From Myxococcales bacterium 68-20 (GTDB lineage Bacteria > Myxococcota_A > Polyangia > Polyangiales > Polyangiaceae), in contig MKVQ01000005.1 in assembly GCA_001899635.1 (NCBI GenBank), positions 372,001 through 436,000 of the forward strand: a stretch of 64,000 nucleotides of DNA, in the 5' to 3' direction. The position numbers and the translations under genes were made by a program. Shown here one piece after another: positions 28,163-37,488 of the stretch (the first letter of the stretch is position 1; each line of letters begins with the position of its first letter). A model generated the notes under the pieces. It worked only from the letters and a program-made list of their open reading frames with translations. It had not been told where the DNA came from and made no database searches.

Positions 28163-30112
28163 TCAGTTTGCGAGGATGATCTCGGCGGAGGGGCGGCTCG
28201 CCCTCTCGTCCGACTCGACGGGCTCGCGGGGCGCCGGCGAACAAGTGACCACGTCGTCGATCTTCGCCGCGTATTCGGGAACGAGCCTCTTGAACGCCCT
28301 CTTGATCGAGGCCGTATCGAGACCGCTGGAGAGGCGGTGAAGCTCGACGAGCCCGCGCTCCACCTCACCGAGCGTCTGCGGCCGGAACCGGCCGACATAG
28401 ATCTTCGGGTGCTTCGTCTTCTCGACGTGCTCCTCGTCGACCGCGATCTCCTCGAAGAGCTTCTCACCGGGGCGCATGCCGGTGAACTTGATCTCGATGT
28501 CCTGATCCGGCTCGAGCCCGGAGAGGCGAATGAGATCGCGCGCGAGGTCGACGACCTTCACGGGCTCACCCATGTCGAGGACGAAGATCTCTCCCCCGCC
28601 GCCCATGGCCCCGGCCTGCATGACGAGCTGACACGCCTCGGGGATGGTCATGAAGTAGCGCTGCATCTCGGGATGCGTGACGGTCACCGGGCCGCCGCGT
28701 GCGATCTGCTCGCGGAACAGCGGAACGACGCTTCCTGCGCTGCCGAGCACGTTGCCGAATCGGACGGTCACGAACTGCGTTCGCGAACGCTGCGAGAGCG
28801 ACTGGACGTAGATCTCGGCGACGCGCTTCGAGACGCCCATGACGCTCGTCGGGTTCACGGCCTTGTCGGTCGAGACCATGACGAACTTCTCGACCGCGTG
28901 ACGGTCAGCGATGTCCGCGAGCTTCCGTGTCCCGAAGACGTTGTTCTTGATCGCCTCGCCGGGGTTCGCCTCCATGAGCGGCACGTGCTTGTGCGCAGCG
29001 GCATGGAACACGACCTGGGGCTTCTCCGCCTGAAACACGGCATCGATCCGCTTCGTGTCGCAGATGTCCGCGATGCAGGGAACGAGCTCGACGTCGGGGT
29101 ATTCAGCCCGGAGCGCGCGCTCGATGTGGAACAGGCTGTTCTCCGCCTGCTCGACGAGAACGAGCCGCCTCGGCCCGAACCGGCAAACCTGCCGGCAGAG
29201 CTCCGAGCCAATGCTCCCTCCGGCCCCCGTGACGAGCGAGACGCGCCCTTTCAAGAACTTCGCGAGCTCGTCGGTGTCGAGCACCACCGGCTCGCGGCCG
29301 AGGAGGTCCTCGATGTTGACCTCGGCGAGCTGCGTGACCGTGACCCTCCCGTCGATGAGGTTGTCGACGCCGGGCAGTGTGCGGATCTGAGCCCCGACGG
29401 GGCGGCACATCTCGACGATGCGGCGCATCTCGCGTCCGCGGAGCGACGGTATCGCGAGGATGATCTCGTCGATCTTCTCAGTCTCCGCGAGCGCGTTGAC
29501 CCGTTCGATCGGCCCGAGCACCGCAACACCGTGGATCTGCTCGCCGTGCTTCGACGGGTTGTCGTCGAGGAAGCCGAGCGGCTGGTAGCGGCGCCCGTAG
29601 ATACGGACGATCTCGCGCATCAGCATCTCCCCCGCATCCCCTGCCCCGATGACGAGCAGACGGCGTCGAGGCGCGCCGTCGCTCGGCAGCGCGTTCTGGA
29701 TCGTCACCTCGCGGATGGTGCGGATGAGGAACCGCATGCCGCCGACGATGAGGATGCTGAACGCCCAGTCGAGGACGAAGATCGACCGCGGGAACGTCGC
29801 CGACTGCATGAACGCCCACACCGCCGCGTACGAGAGCGACGAGACGGTGGCGCCGAGAATGAGGAGGCGGAGATCACGCGAGCCCGAGTAGCGCCACAGC
29901 CCGTGGAACAGCCCGAGCCTCCAGTGGACGATCGTGCGGACGACGAGCGAGATCGCGAGAAGCTTCGGAAGGATGATGCGATACGCGCCCGGAATCTCGA
30001 ACTCGAAGCGCAGAAGCACCGCGAGGACGAGCGCGGTCGTCCACAGGAGCGCATGGAAGCCGACCACGAGCGCGCGTCGATAGACGACGATCAGCTCACG
30101 GACGCGGTCCAT
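28163..30112 (-). CDS. Membrane nucleotide-sugar 4,6-dehydratase, PglF/CapD/WbpM type
   Basis: ATG 30112 gives a 649-residue protein overlapping the aminotransferase stop by 22 bp. The N-terminal part (about 1-135) has four membrane segments. A CoA-binding-like Rossmann domain follows (LLVIGAGDAGEMLM), then the SDR catalytic domain with TGAGGSIGSEL (295-305), the Ser-Thr-Asp-Lys and Met-Gly-x-x-Lys signature (STDKAVNPTSVMGVSK, 414-429). Such enzymes remove water from UDP-GlcNAc to give UDP-4-keto-6-deoxy-GlcNAc, the first step to bacillosamine, QuiNAc or FucNAc. The downstream aminotransferase supports bacillosamine. It is the 3' end of the two-gene minus-strand unit. Confidence 0.93.
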   Translation of the reverse strand: MDRVRELIVVYRRALVVGFHALLWTTALVLAVLLRFEFEIPGAYRIILPKLLAISLVVRTIVHWRLGLFHGLWRYSGSRDLRLLILGATVSSLSYAAVWAFMQSATFPRSIFVLDWAFSILIVGGMRFLIRTIREVTIQNALPSDGAPRRRLLVIGAGDAGEMLMREIVRIYGRRYQPLGFLDDNPSKHGEQIHGVAVLGPIERVNALAETEKIDEIILAIPSLRGREMRRIVEMCRPVGAQIRTLPGVDNLIDGRVTVTQLAEVNIEDLLGREPVVLDTDELAKFLKGRVSLVTGAGGSIGSELCRQVCRFGPRRLVLVEQAENSLFHIERALRAEYPDVELVPCIADICDTKRIDAVFQAEKPQVVFHAAAHKHVPLMEANPGEAIKNNVFGTRKLADIADRHAVEKFVMVSTDKAVNPTSVMGVSKRVAEIYVQSLSQRSRTQFVTVRFGNVLGSAGSVVPLFREQIARGGPVTVTHPEMQRYFMTIPEACQLVMQAGAMGGGGEIFVLDMGEPVKVVDLARDLIRLSGLEPDQDIEIKFTGMRPGEKLFEEIAVDEEHVEKTKHPKIYVGRFRPQTLGEVERGLVELHRLSSGLDTASIKRAFKRLVPEYAAKIDDVVTCSPAPREPVESDERASRPSAEIILAN

Positions 30113-31275
30113 GCCCCCTCCGTGCCGCCGACGGACGACGCGCTCCTCGCGTTGCGCGCGACTCTGCGAACGACCTCGATGACGCGGGACTGCTCCTCTG
30201 CCGTCATGTTGCTCGAGCTCGGAAGGCAGATCCCCCGCGCGAACAGGTCCTCGGCAACGCCGCCGCCCACCCGCTCGCACGACGCGAAGACCGGCTGCGC
30301 ATGCAGTGGCTTCCAGACCGGACGCGCCTCGATGTCCTCGGCAGCGAGCGCCGAGAGGAGATCATCGCGGGTGGCGCCGAACGCCACCTCGTCGAGGAGG
30401 AACACACTGAGCCAGTTCGTGTGGCGCCCGTACGGTGCCTGCGGCATGAGCTCGATGCCGGCGAGATCGGCGAACGCTTCGCGGTACCGGAAGGCATTCG
30501 CGCGCCTGGCCGCAACACGCTCCTCGAGCACTTCGAGCTGTCCTCGCCCGATGCCGGCGAGCACGTTACTCATCCGGTAGTTGAAGCCGATGTCCCGGTG
30601 CTCGTACCAGGCGACCGGCTCGCGCGACTGCGTGGACCAGAAGCGCGCCTTGTCCGCCCACGCGCGCTCGCGAGTGACGAGCATCCCGCCGCCAGACGTC
30701 GTGATGATCTTGTTCCCGTTGAACGAGAACATGCTCAGTGGCGCCCGCTTCCCGACCTGCTCGCCGTGGTAGTGCGTCCCGAGCGCCTCGGCCGCGTCCT
30801 CGAGGATCGGGACGTCGTATCGCTGGCAAGCAGCCTCGATCCGATCGAGGTCGGCGCTTTGCCCGTAGAGATGGACGACCACGACAGCCTTCGGAAGCTT
30901 GCCGCGCCGCGCGCGCTGCTCGAGCGTCTCCGCGAGCAGATCCGGATCGAGATTCCACGACGCACGGTCGCTGTCGACGAACACCGGACGCGCGTTCTGA
31001 TAGACGATCGGGTTTGCCGAAGCCGCGAACGTGAGCGTCGAGCAGATGACGTCGTCGTCGGCTCCGACCCCGAGTAGCTTCAGCCCGAGATGAATCGCCG
31101 CCGTCCCGCTCGAGAGCGCGACGCAGGGCAGTCCGCCCATCAGTTCCGAGAACGAGCGCTCGAAGGCCTCGATGTTCGGGCCCACGGTCGACACCCAGTT
31201 GGTGCTGAACGCCTCCTGGACGAAGCGCTCCTCATTGGTACCGAGATGGGGGGCCGACAGATAGATGCGACTCAA
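30091..31275 (-). CDS. DegT/DnrJ-family sugar aminotransferase, PglE type
   Basis: The PLP Lys is in FSFNGNKIITTSGGGML (K189 from TTG 31275). Other family marks are SSGTAAIHLGLKLLGV, TFAASANPIVYQNARPVFVD, EDAAEALGTHYHG and FNYRMSNVLAGIGRGQ. Members transfer an amino group from glutamate to the 4-keto sugar. Residue pattern around the active site is closest to PglE, giving UDP-4-amino-4,6-dideoxy-GlcNAc. The start is uncertain: TTG 31275 (MSRIYLSAPHLG) follows AGAGGA, while another TTG at 31314 would add 13 residues. It is translated just before the dehydratase with which it is coupled. Confidence 0.92.
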   Translation of the reverse strand: MSRIYLSAPHLGTNEERFVQEAFSTNWVSTVGPNIEAFERSFSELMGGLPCVALSSGTAAIHLGLKLLGVGADDDVICSTLTFAASANPIVYQNARPVFVDSDRASWNLDPDLLAETLEQRARRGKLPKAVVVVHLYGQSADLDRIEAACQRYDVPILEDAAEALGTHYHGEQVGKRAPLSMFSFNGNKIITTSGGGMLVTRERAWADKARFWSTQSREPVAWYEHRDIGFNYRMSNVLAGIGRGQLEVLEERVAARRANAFRYREAFADLAGIELMPQAPYGRHTNWLSVFLLDEVAFGATRDDLLSALAAEDIEARPVWKPLHAQPVFASCERVGGGVAEDLFARGICLPSSSNMTAEEQSRVIEVVRRVARNARSASSVGGTEGAWTASVS

Positions 31276-31515
31276 TGATTCCTCTGAGATGCGCGACGCG
31301 CGCTGCCGGGGCAACCGGCCGCGATACTTGCCTGCCTTGGTTCGTGGCGCAAGCAGGCCGCGGGATTCATGGACTGCTGTTCCCTGCCGCTGTCTGGATG
31401 TTCAGCCGGCCAATCGCCGTCCTCCGTGGTAAGGAGCAGGCGGAGTTCGACCGCAGCGAAGGGCCTTGAAACCGCGGGCGCTTCGCCGCACCGAAGCTCA
31501 GGGAGGACCCCAAGC

Positions 31516-32178
31516 GTGCAGCAGCATCGAGCGAGACGCATTCAGGCCGCAGTCAAGCGCACCATGGATGTGGTCGGTGCCGCGACCGGTCTGGTCGCGC
31601 TCGCCCCGTTGATGACCGTCGCCGCAGGCGCCATCGCGCTGACCATGGGACGGCCCATCTTTTGGCGCCACGTTCGCCCGGGACACCGAGGCGAGCCGTT
31701 CGCGATGTACAAGTTCCGCACGATGCGGCCTGCTGCGAAAGGTGAAGTGTGGTTCCGCACCGACGCCGATCGCCTGACGAGGGTGGGACGCTTGCTGCGG
31801 AAGACGAGCATCGACGAGCTGCCCGGTCTCTGGAACGTGCTCAAGGGCGACATGAGCCTCGTCGGACCGCGGCCGCTGCTCATGGAGTACCTGCCGAAGT
31901 ACACGCCGGAGCAGAGCCGCCGCCACCTCGTGAAGCCCGGGATCACCGGCTGGGCCCAGGTGAACGGCCGCCAGTCGATCCCGTTCAGCAAGCGGCTCGC
32001 GCTCGACGTCTGGTACGTCGACAACTGGAACGTGGCGCTCGACGCGAAGATCATCGCAATGACGATCAAACAAGCGCTGTTCGGGTCCGGGGTCCTCTCC
32101 GGCCAGAACGTCGACGACGTGGACGACCTCGGCCTTGCACCGAAGACCCTCGACTCCACCTCGAACGGAGGAGCGTGA
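31516..32178 (+). CDS. Initiating phosphoglycosyl transferase, PglC type
   Basis: GTG 31516, preceded by AGGGAGG, gives 220 residues. There is one N-terminal membrane/re-entrant segment (GAATGLVALAPLMTVAAGAI), then the polyprenol-phosphate phosphoglycosyl transferase core: YKFRTM, DRLTRVGRLLRKTSIDELP with the Asp-Glu pair, SLVGPRPLL, KPGITGWAQVNGR. It moves a phosphosugar from a UDP-sugar to undecaprenyl phosphate, starting the repeat unit. The monotopic short form and the neighbouring PglF/PglE-type genes point to N,N-diacetylbacillosamine-1-P or a close relative as the first sugar. It begins a plus-strand unit of at least five genes. Confidence 0.92.
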   Translation: MQQHRARRIQAAVKRTMDVVGAATGLVALAPLMTVAAGAIALTMGRPIFWRHVRPGHRGEPFAMYKFRTMRPAAKGEVWFRTDADRLTRVGRLLRKTSIDELPGLWNVLKGDMSLVGPRPLLMEYLPKYTPEQSRRHLVKPGITGWAQVNGRQSIPFSKRLALDVWYVDNWNVALDAKIIAMTIKQALFGSGVLSGQNVDDVDDLGLAPKTLDSTSNGGA

Positions 32179-32181
32179 CGT

Positions 32182-32718
32182 TTGCATTTCGATCTCGGCA
32201 AAGCCCGCCTGCGCAAGCCTGAGCCGTCCGACGTCGACGCGCTCTTCGCTCAGAAGAACGACCCCGAAGTCGCCGCGATGCTCGGCGGCTTCACGAAGGG
32301 GTACACGCGCGCCGACCTCGCGCGCTGGGTCGAGGCCCACTCCCAAGCAAAGGACGAGGCGCTCTACGTCATCGCGGACGCGACCGATCGCTGCCTTGGC
32401 CACGTCGGACTCTACAAGATCGACCACCGGATCCGTTCGGCCGAGTTCGCGATCCTCGTGGGGGACAAGAAGGCCTGGGGCACGGGCGTGGGGCGGGCGT
32501 GCACGAGCTTCATGTTGAGGTTCGGCTTCGAGGACCTTCAGCTCCACCGCATCTACCTCGAGGTCCTCGAGACCAACGAGCGCGCGCGAAGCCTCTACGA
32601 ATCGCTCGGGTTCAAGCACGAGGGCAGGCTCAGGCACGCCCAGTGGAAGGGCGGCCGCTACCTCGACGTGCACGTGATGGGCATCCTCGAAGACGAGTGG
32701 CGCTCGCATGCACGTTGA
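32182..32718 (+). CDS. GNAT acetyltransferase, RimJ/PseH-like
   Basis: The 178-residue protein has the GNAT A-motif AWGTGVGRACTSFML for acetyl-CoA and the RIYLEVLETNERARSLYESL helix, with GRLRHAQWKGGRYLDV at the end, as in RimJ/RimL and PseH-like enzymes. Directly after the PglC-type transferase it probably N-acetylates a 4-amino-4-deoxy sugar nucleotide, completing bacillosamine synthesis; LegH or PseH-type roles are alternatives. The start is TTG 32182, with GGAGGA about 9 nt upstream. It overlaps the next gene by 11 bp. Confidence 0.82.
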   Translation: MHFDLGKARLRKPEPSDVDALFAQKNDPEVAAMLGGFTKGYTRADLARWVEAHSQAKDEALYVIADATDRCLGHVGLYKIDHRIRSAEFAILVGDKKAWGTGVGRACTSFMLRFGFEDLQLHRIYLEVLETNERARSLYESLGFKHEGRLRHAQWKGGRYLDVHVMGILEDEWRSHAR

Positions 32719-33799
32719 CCGGTGGGAGCAAGGCTCCGACTTCGCCTATCCGGAGATGTCTCCTGCAGCGTCCGGCGCACCGCGCGCCACCTGGGTGCCG
32801 GCCGGCGCTTCGTTCTGGCACTCGGGACGCCATGCCTTGCGCGCCCTCATCCGCGCGCTGGTGCCGAAGCGCGTCCTCTTCCCTTCGTTCTACTGCCAGG
32901 ACGTGCTCGACGCTGCGGACGAGCCGGGCATCCAGGTCCTCGCCTACGCCGACGGTCCCGAGGACGAGCGCCTCGACATGGACGCGCTCGAGCTCCGCGC
33001 GGGAGACCTGCTCGTCGTCACCAACAACTACGGGACGCGTCGTGCGTCGCCCGTGAACGCTCCGGACGCGCTGCGCGACGGGGTCACACTCGTCGAGGAC
33101 CACACGCACGATCCGCTCTCCGACTGGGCACGCAGCAGCGCCGCCGACTACGCGTTCGCCTCGCTTCGCAAGTGGCTCCCGCTCCCCGACGGCGGGATGC
33201 TCTGGTCGCCGGCGAGAAGGCCGGGCGTCGAGGCGCCGGCCTTCGATCCACGAGCCCATGCAGTATCCGCGGCGAGCACGCTCGACCGACTGACAGGGAT
33301 GCTCCTCAAACAGCACTATCTCGCAGGAGAGCCCGTTCGGAAGGACGACTACCGCGCGCGCGCCATCGCGGGCGAGAGCGCCATCGGCCGCGGCGATCCC
33401 GCGCCGATGTCACCGATGAGCCGGGCCCTCCTCGACCTCCTCCCAGCCGAAGCATGGCGCGAAGCGCGAGCGAAGAATCATCAGACGTTCGCCGCGAGCC
33501 TGGGTGAGCCTCCTCACGTGCGCCTGATCACGGCCACCCGGAATGGTGTGGCACCGTACTCGGCGGTGCTCTGCTTCGACAATCGCGAAAGCCGCGAGGC
33601 GGTGCGCTCGGCGCTGGTGAAGCAGAACATCTACCCGGCTGTCCTCTGGCCGATCGACGGCGCGCGCGCGCCGGGGATCCCGGAGGCGCACGTCGATCTC
33701 GCGCGTCGTGTCCTCTGCCTTCACTGCGATCACCGCTACGGGGCCAGCGACATGGAGCGCGTCGCCCGGGCCGTACGAACAGCGGTCGAGAGCATCTGA
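32708..33799 (+). CDS. PLP-fold aminotransferase-like protein in the glycan locus
   Basis: The 363-residue protein resembles a shortened DegT-type aminotransferase. A WHSGRHALRALIRALVPKRV helix takes the place of the usual SGTAA segment. The acidic cofactor site is VEDHTHDPLSD, and the putative PLP Lys is in FASLRKWLPLPDGG (K155). The C-terminal small domain (PYSAVLCFDNRESREAVRSAL) is present. Active-site phosphate residues are less canonical than in the PglE-type gene, so it may transaminate another sugar or bind without catalysis. It starts ATG 32708, overlapping the GNAT gene, and its stop overlaps the next start (TGATG). Confidence 0.7.
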   Translation: MHVDRWEQGSDFAYPEMSPAASGAPRATWVPAGASFWHSGRHALRALIRALVPKRVLFPSFYCQDVLDAADEPGIQVLAYADGPEDERLDMDALELRAGDLLVVTNNYGTRRASPVNAPDALRDGVTLVEDHTHDPLSDWARSSAADYAFASLRKWLPLPDGGMLWSPARRPGVEAPAFDPRAHAVSAASTLDRLTGMLLKQHYLAGEPVRKDDYRARAIAGESAIGRGDPAPMSPMSRALLDLLPAEAWREARAKNHQTFAASLGEPPHVRLITATRNGVAPYSAVLCFDNRESREAVRSALVKQNIYPAVLWPIDGARAPGIPEAHVDLARRVLCLHCDHRYGASDMERVARAVRTAVESI

Positions 33800-34845
33800 T
33801 GCGCGTCGAGATCCTAGGCCCGACTTCGCCGCAATGGACGGGCGTGCTCGAAGCTACGGCACACGATTTCTATCACCTGCCCGCCTACGCCGAGCTCTCA
33901 GCGAGGCTCGACGGCGGCTCGGCGAAGGCGCTCGTCGTCCGGGAAGGCGACAGGACGCTCCTCCTACCCTTCACCGCGCGTCCGATCCCGGACGGCGATG
34001 GCGCCTGGGATGCCTTGACGCCGTACGGCTACCCGGGCCCCCTCGCGCAAGGCTGCGACGACGACAGCGTCGACGAGCGCAACGCCTTCGCGACGCGCGC
34101 GATGGAGGCCGCAGCCGAGGTGCTCCGCGCCGATGGATGTGTCTCCCTCTTCGCCCGGCTCCATCCCCTGCTCGGCGCGAGGCCAGAGCCGGCGAACGCG
34201 CGTCTCGTCCAGCACGGCACGACGGTCCACGTCGACCTCCGCAAGTCGGACGCGGAGCACTGGGCCGAGACGATGTCCGGCCATCGCAACGAGATCAACC
34301 GCGCGATCAAGGCCGGGCACCGCGCGTACTTCGACGAGGTGTTCGGCCACGCCGATCGCTTCGTCCAGATCTACCAGGCAACGATGGCGCGCGTCGGCGC
34401 CGCCGCCCACTACTTCTTCGACCACGAATACCTGATGAGCCTCCGCGAGGCCCTCGGAGAGCGCCTCAAGCTCGCCGTGGTCGAGATCGACGGCACGATC
34501 GCCGCGACAGGGCTCTTCGTCGAGACCGGCAAGATCGTCCAGTATCACCTCTCCGGAACCGACGAGGCCTTCCTCCGAGACCGCCCGACGAAGCTGATGC
34601 TCCACTTCGTGCGCGGGTGGGCGAAGGAGCGCGGGGCGAGCTGGCTCCATCTCGGCGGGGGCGTCGGCGGAGGCGAGGACTCGCTCTTCAAGTTCAAGGC
34701 GGGCTTCTCGAAGGAACGAAGTCCCTTCTACACGCTGCGTCTCGTGGTCGATCCCGCCGCGTATCGAGCGCTCTCCCGTGCGCGCCACCCGGACGTGGAC
34801 GAGACCCATCTCGAGGGCTTCTTCCCTCTGTACCGGAGGCCGTGA
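33799..34845 (+). CDS. FemAB/GNAT-type peptidyl or acyl transferase
   Basis: The 348-residue product has the double-GNAT FemAB layout: LPAYAELSARLDGGSAKALV early, GHRNEINRAIKAGHRAYFDE in the middle, and a C-terminal acyltransferase module LAVVEIDGTIAATGLFVETG with SWLHLGGGVGGGEDSLFKFK. FemAB proteins add amino acids from aminoacyl-tRNA to cell-wall precursors; related genes in polysaccharide loci decorate sugars with amino acids or acyl groups. Overlapping starts and stops link it to the preceding gene and, 2 bp on, to the membrane polymerase. Confidence 0.8.
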   Translation: MRVEILGPTSPQWTGVLEATAHDFYHLPAYAELSARLDGGSAKALVVREGDRTLLLPFTARPIPDGDGAWDALTPYGYPGPLAQGCDDDSVDERNAFATRAMEAAAEVLRADGCVSLFARLHPLLGARPEPANARLVQHGTTVHVDLRKSDAEHWAETMSGHRNEINRAIKAGHRAYFDEVFGHADRFVQIYQATMARVGAAAHYFFDHEYLMSLREALGERLKLAVVEIDGTIAATGLFVETGKIVQYHLSGTDEAFLRDRPTKLMLHFVRGWAKERGASWLHLGGGVGGGEDSLFKFKAGFSKERSPFYTLRLVVDPAAYRALSRARHPDVDETHLEGFFPLYRRP

Positions 34846-34847
34846 CG

Positions 34848-36215
34848 ATGATCGACATCGTTGCGAGCCTCGTCGTGGTCCTGTTCGGAGGCATCCTCCT
34901 TGCGGCGGCCGTACGGAACGTTTCCCGGCTCGAACAGCGACTCATGGCCCTCAGCTTGGCCGCACACGTCGCGTCGGCGCTCGCACAGATCGGAATCACG
35001 CAAGGGATTTACGGCGGCGGCGACATGCTCAACTACATGAGCGAAGGCTCGCTGGTCGCGCACGCGTTCGAGCTCGACCCACGAGAGTTCGGTCCGTTCT
35101 GGCTCGACTTGCTGCTTCAGGGAGAGCCCAGCACGACGTTCCCGGTACTGGGCGCAGGCTCATCGACCGGTTCGATGGTTGCCATCACGGCCGCGCTCGC
35201 GCTCGTGTTTCGCTATTCCCTTTTCGGCATCTGCTTGGCCATCGCCGTTGCAGCGTGCTTCGGAAAGTTCGCGCTCTACCGCGTCTTCCGTGAGGTTCTT
35301 CCAACTCCGATGCGAGCGCGGATCCTCATCGCGATACTGCTGATGCCCTCCGCGGTGTTCTGGTCGGCCGGAGTTCTGAAAGAGTCCCTCGTCATCGCAG
35401 GCGTTGGGCCGCTCTGGCTGGGAATCCATCGGATCCTCAGAGGGCGGCCGGTCTGGGGATCCATCCTCGTCCTGGTAGGCGCAATTCCAATCGCCCTCCT
35501 CAAGTCCTACACGCTGTTCGCACTTGGGGTCGGAGCTGCCGCGTGGTTCACGATGGACCGCCTGCTTTCGAGGAGCGGTCGCACCGGCCCGGTCCGTATT
35601 CGACCGATCTACCTGATCGTCGGCGCTGCCCTCACCTACGCGAGCGTCATCGGGCTCAGCCAGCTGTTCCCGAAGTACTCCGTCGACCAGATGGGCGAGG
35701 ACCTCGCGCGTTACCAACGCCTCGGCGTACAGGTTGGCGGCGGCTCCTTCTACCAGATGGGTGATGAGGGGGCGATGTCCCTCCAGAAGCAGATCGCGTT
35801 CGGCCCCCTGGCCATCGCGACAGCTCTGTTCCGGCCTTTCGTATTCGAGGCCAACAACGGCCTCGCGCTGATGGCCTCGCTGGAGATCCTGGTCATGACG
35901 ATACTCGTCGTGCAGGTGCTCCTGCGGACGGGCCCCCGCTCGGCACTGCGGGCCCTGATGTCGACCCCAGTGCTCTTCGGCTCGCTCGTCTTCGTCCTCG
36001 CCTTCGGGTTGGGGGTCGGTCTGGCAACGACGAACTTCGGCACACTGTCCCGCTACCGGATGCCGCTCGTGCCGTTCTACGCGGTCGTCGTGTTCGTCCT
36101 TCAGTCCTCCGTCGCACGCAAGGCCGCCGTATCACCGCCGCGCGCGAGAGCAGCCGCGTCCCGTACGCCGCCCCGCCTCGGCCGGATACGTCGCCAGAGC
36201 CGAGGCGCTTCCTGA
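34848..36215 (+). CDS. Polytopic membrane protein, probable Wzy-type polymerase
   Basis: ATG 34848 gives 455 residues with about ten hydrophobic segments spread over the length. A longer periplasmic-looking stretch (about 265-305, FPKYSVDQMGEDLARYQRLG) lies between late helices, followed by a basic C-terminal tail. Wzy polymerases have low sequence conservation, and topology plus position in a Wzx-containing locus are the main evidence. It follows the FemAB-like gene directly and ends the plus-strand unit that began with the PglC-type gene. Confidence 0.65.
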   Translation: MIDIVASLVVVLFGGILLAAAVRNVSRLEQRLMALSLAAHVASALAQIGITQGIYGGGDMLNYMSEGSLVAHAFELDPREFGPFWLDLLLQGEPSTTFPVLGAGSSTGSMVAITAALALVFRYSLFGICLAIAVAACFGKFALYRVFREVLPTPMRARILIAILLMPSAVFWSAGVLKESLVIAGVGPLWLGIHRILRGRPVWGSILVLVGAIPIALLKSYTLFALGVGAAAWFTMDRLLSRSGRTGPVRIRPIYLIVGAALTYASVIGLSQLFPKYSVDQMGEDLARYQRLGVQVGGGSFYQMGDEGAMSLQKQIAFGPLAIATALFRPFVFEANNGLALMASLEILVMTILVVQVLLRTGPRSALRALMSTPVLFGSLVFVLAFGLGVGLATTNFGTLSRYRMPLVPFYAVVVFVLQSSVARKAAVSPPRARAAASRTPPRLGRIRRQSRGAS

Positions 36216-36258
36216 AGCGTTCGTCGCTCCACGGCGACGCGATGCCGTTGCGGGGCCG

Positions 36259-37488
36259 CTAGCCGACGAGCGCCCCGTAGAGCTCCTCGTACCGGGCGAC
36301 GCCGACCTCCTCCAGGCCGAAGTGGCGACGCGCAACGTCGACCGTTGCGTTCACCCTTTCATCACGACGGCGCAATCCGAGCTCTACGGCCTGGCGTGCC
36401 GCATCATGGATCTGCGTGTCGGAGAAGCCGTCGAGCACGACGCAGCCCCTCATCTCCCGCGCCAGGTCCGATTGGTCGCCGATATCGCCATTGACGACCG
36501 CCACGTTTCCACACGCCAGGTACTCGGCGACCTTCGTCGGACTCGAGCCCATCTTGGAGAAGCAGCTTTGAATGAACGAGAGCCCGAGATCCCCGACCGA
36601 GAGGTACTCCGGCATGAGCTTCGGCGCCACCTTGCGAACCCGCACGTCCGCGGCCGGAAACGCCGCCGCGTCGAGGGCCGCCTGCAACCGTGTCGGGTCG
36701 GATGGTGTCAAGCACACGAACGCGGCGCGGCGTCCGATGGCTTCGACCCGAGCACGCACGGCCGCTGCGAAGCGCGCCATCTCCGCTTCGAGGTACCAGG
36801 AGCCGAGCGAGCCCGAGTAGACGATCGTGAAGCGATCTCCCAATCCGAGCTCCTCGCGCAGGCGTCGGCGAGCGTCCTCCGACGGTCGGAACCTCTCCAT
36901 GTCGACACAGCAGGGCACGACCTGCAGGCGCGGATGTGCCCCGAGCCCACCTTCTTCCTGGAGCCAGCGTGCGAGAGACCGCGTGAGCACCACGATCCCG
37001 TCCGACTTGCGGAGCAGGCGGTGCTCGTACTTCTTCACGAGCCGATACTCGATCCGGTCCCGCGTCCAGTACCCGCAGTCGACGTATTCGTCGCCAATCA
37101 TGCCCCGACAGTCGAAGAGGACCTTCGGACGGCGCGCGATCCCCGCGACCGCATCGCAAATCGCGGTCGCGAAGTAGCTACGTCCATGCACGATATCGGG
37201 GCGCCGAGCGAGCGCGGTGCGCAGCGCGAGCGCCAACCCTTTTGCGGCTTCCCCGGCCTTCCCTCCAAGCGAGCTGCCCATCTTGCGGACGAGCGAATGC
37301 CAACGGATCCCGCACCGCACGAGATCCGCGGCGATGTCTTCTTTTGTTTCTGGTGAGACGGTCGGCAGCTCGAAGCTCACCAGATCGAGCTCGACACCGC
37401 GACGCGCGAGCCCGCGCAGATACGGCAGCACTTGAGATTGGCCGAGGTTCTCGGCCATACCGTTCTGAGAAACATAGAGCACGCGCAT
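36259..37488 (-). CDS. GT4-family glycosyltransferase
   Basis: The 409-residue protein starts MRVLYVSQNGMAENLGQSQV, an N-terminal GT-B domain. The sugar-nucleotide domain includes FTIVYSGSLGSWY and the C-terminal acidic motif region LGLSFIQSCFSKMGSSPTKVAEYLACGNV, with the E of the usual E-x7-E. Retaining enzymes of this family transfer hexoses or amino sugars to a lipid-linked acceptor. Donor and linkage are not predictable. Its ATG overlaps the stop of the next upstream glycosyltransferase (TGATG), so the two are translationally coupled. Confidence 0.88.
   Translation of the reverse strand: MRVLYVSQNGMAENLGQSQVLPYLRGLARRGVELDLVSFELPTVSPETKEDIAADLVRCGIRWHSLVRKMGSSLGGKAGEAAKGLALALRTALARRPDIVHGRSYFATAICDAVAGIARRPKVLFDCRGMIGDEYVDCGYWTRDRIEYRLVKKYEHRLLRKSDGIVVLTRSLARWLQEEGGLGAHPRLQVVPCCVDMERFRPSEDARRRLREELGLGDRFTIVYSGSLGSWYLEAEMARFAAAVRARVEAIGRRAAFVCLTPSDPTRLQAALDAAAFPAADVRVRKVAPKLMPEYLSVGDLGLSFIQSCFSKMGSSPTKVAEYLACGNVAVVNGDIGDQSDLAREMRGCVVLDGFSDTQIHDAARQAVELGLRRRDERVNATVDVARRHFGLEEVGVARYEELYGALVG

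Noticed and set aside
26306-30580. A 1424-codon plus-strand open frame
   Set aside because: It runs antisense across the kinase and dehydratase genes; long shadow frames are expected in G+C-rich DNA, and its product is a low-complexity Arg/Asp/His-rich sequence.
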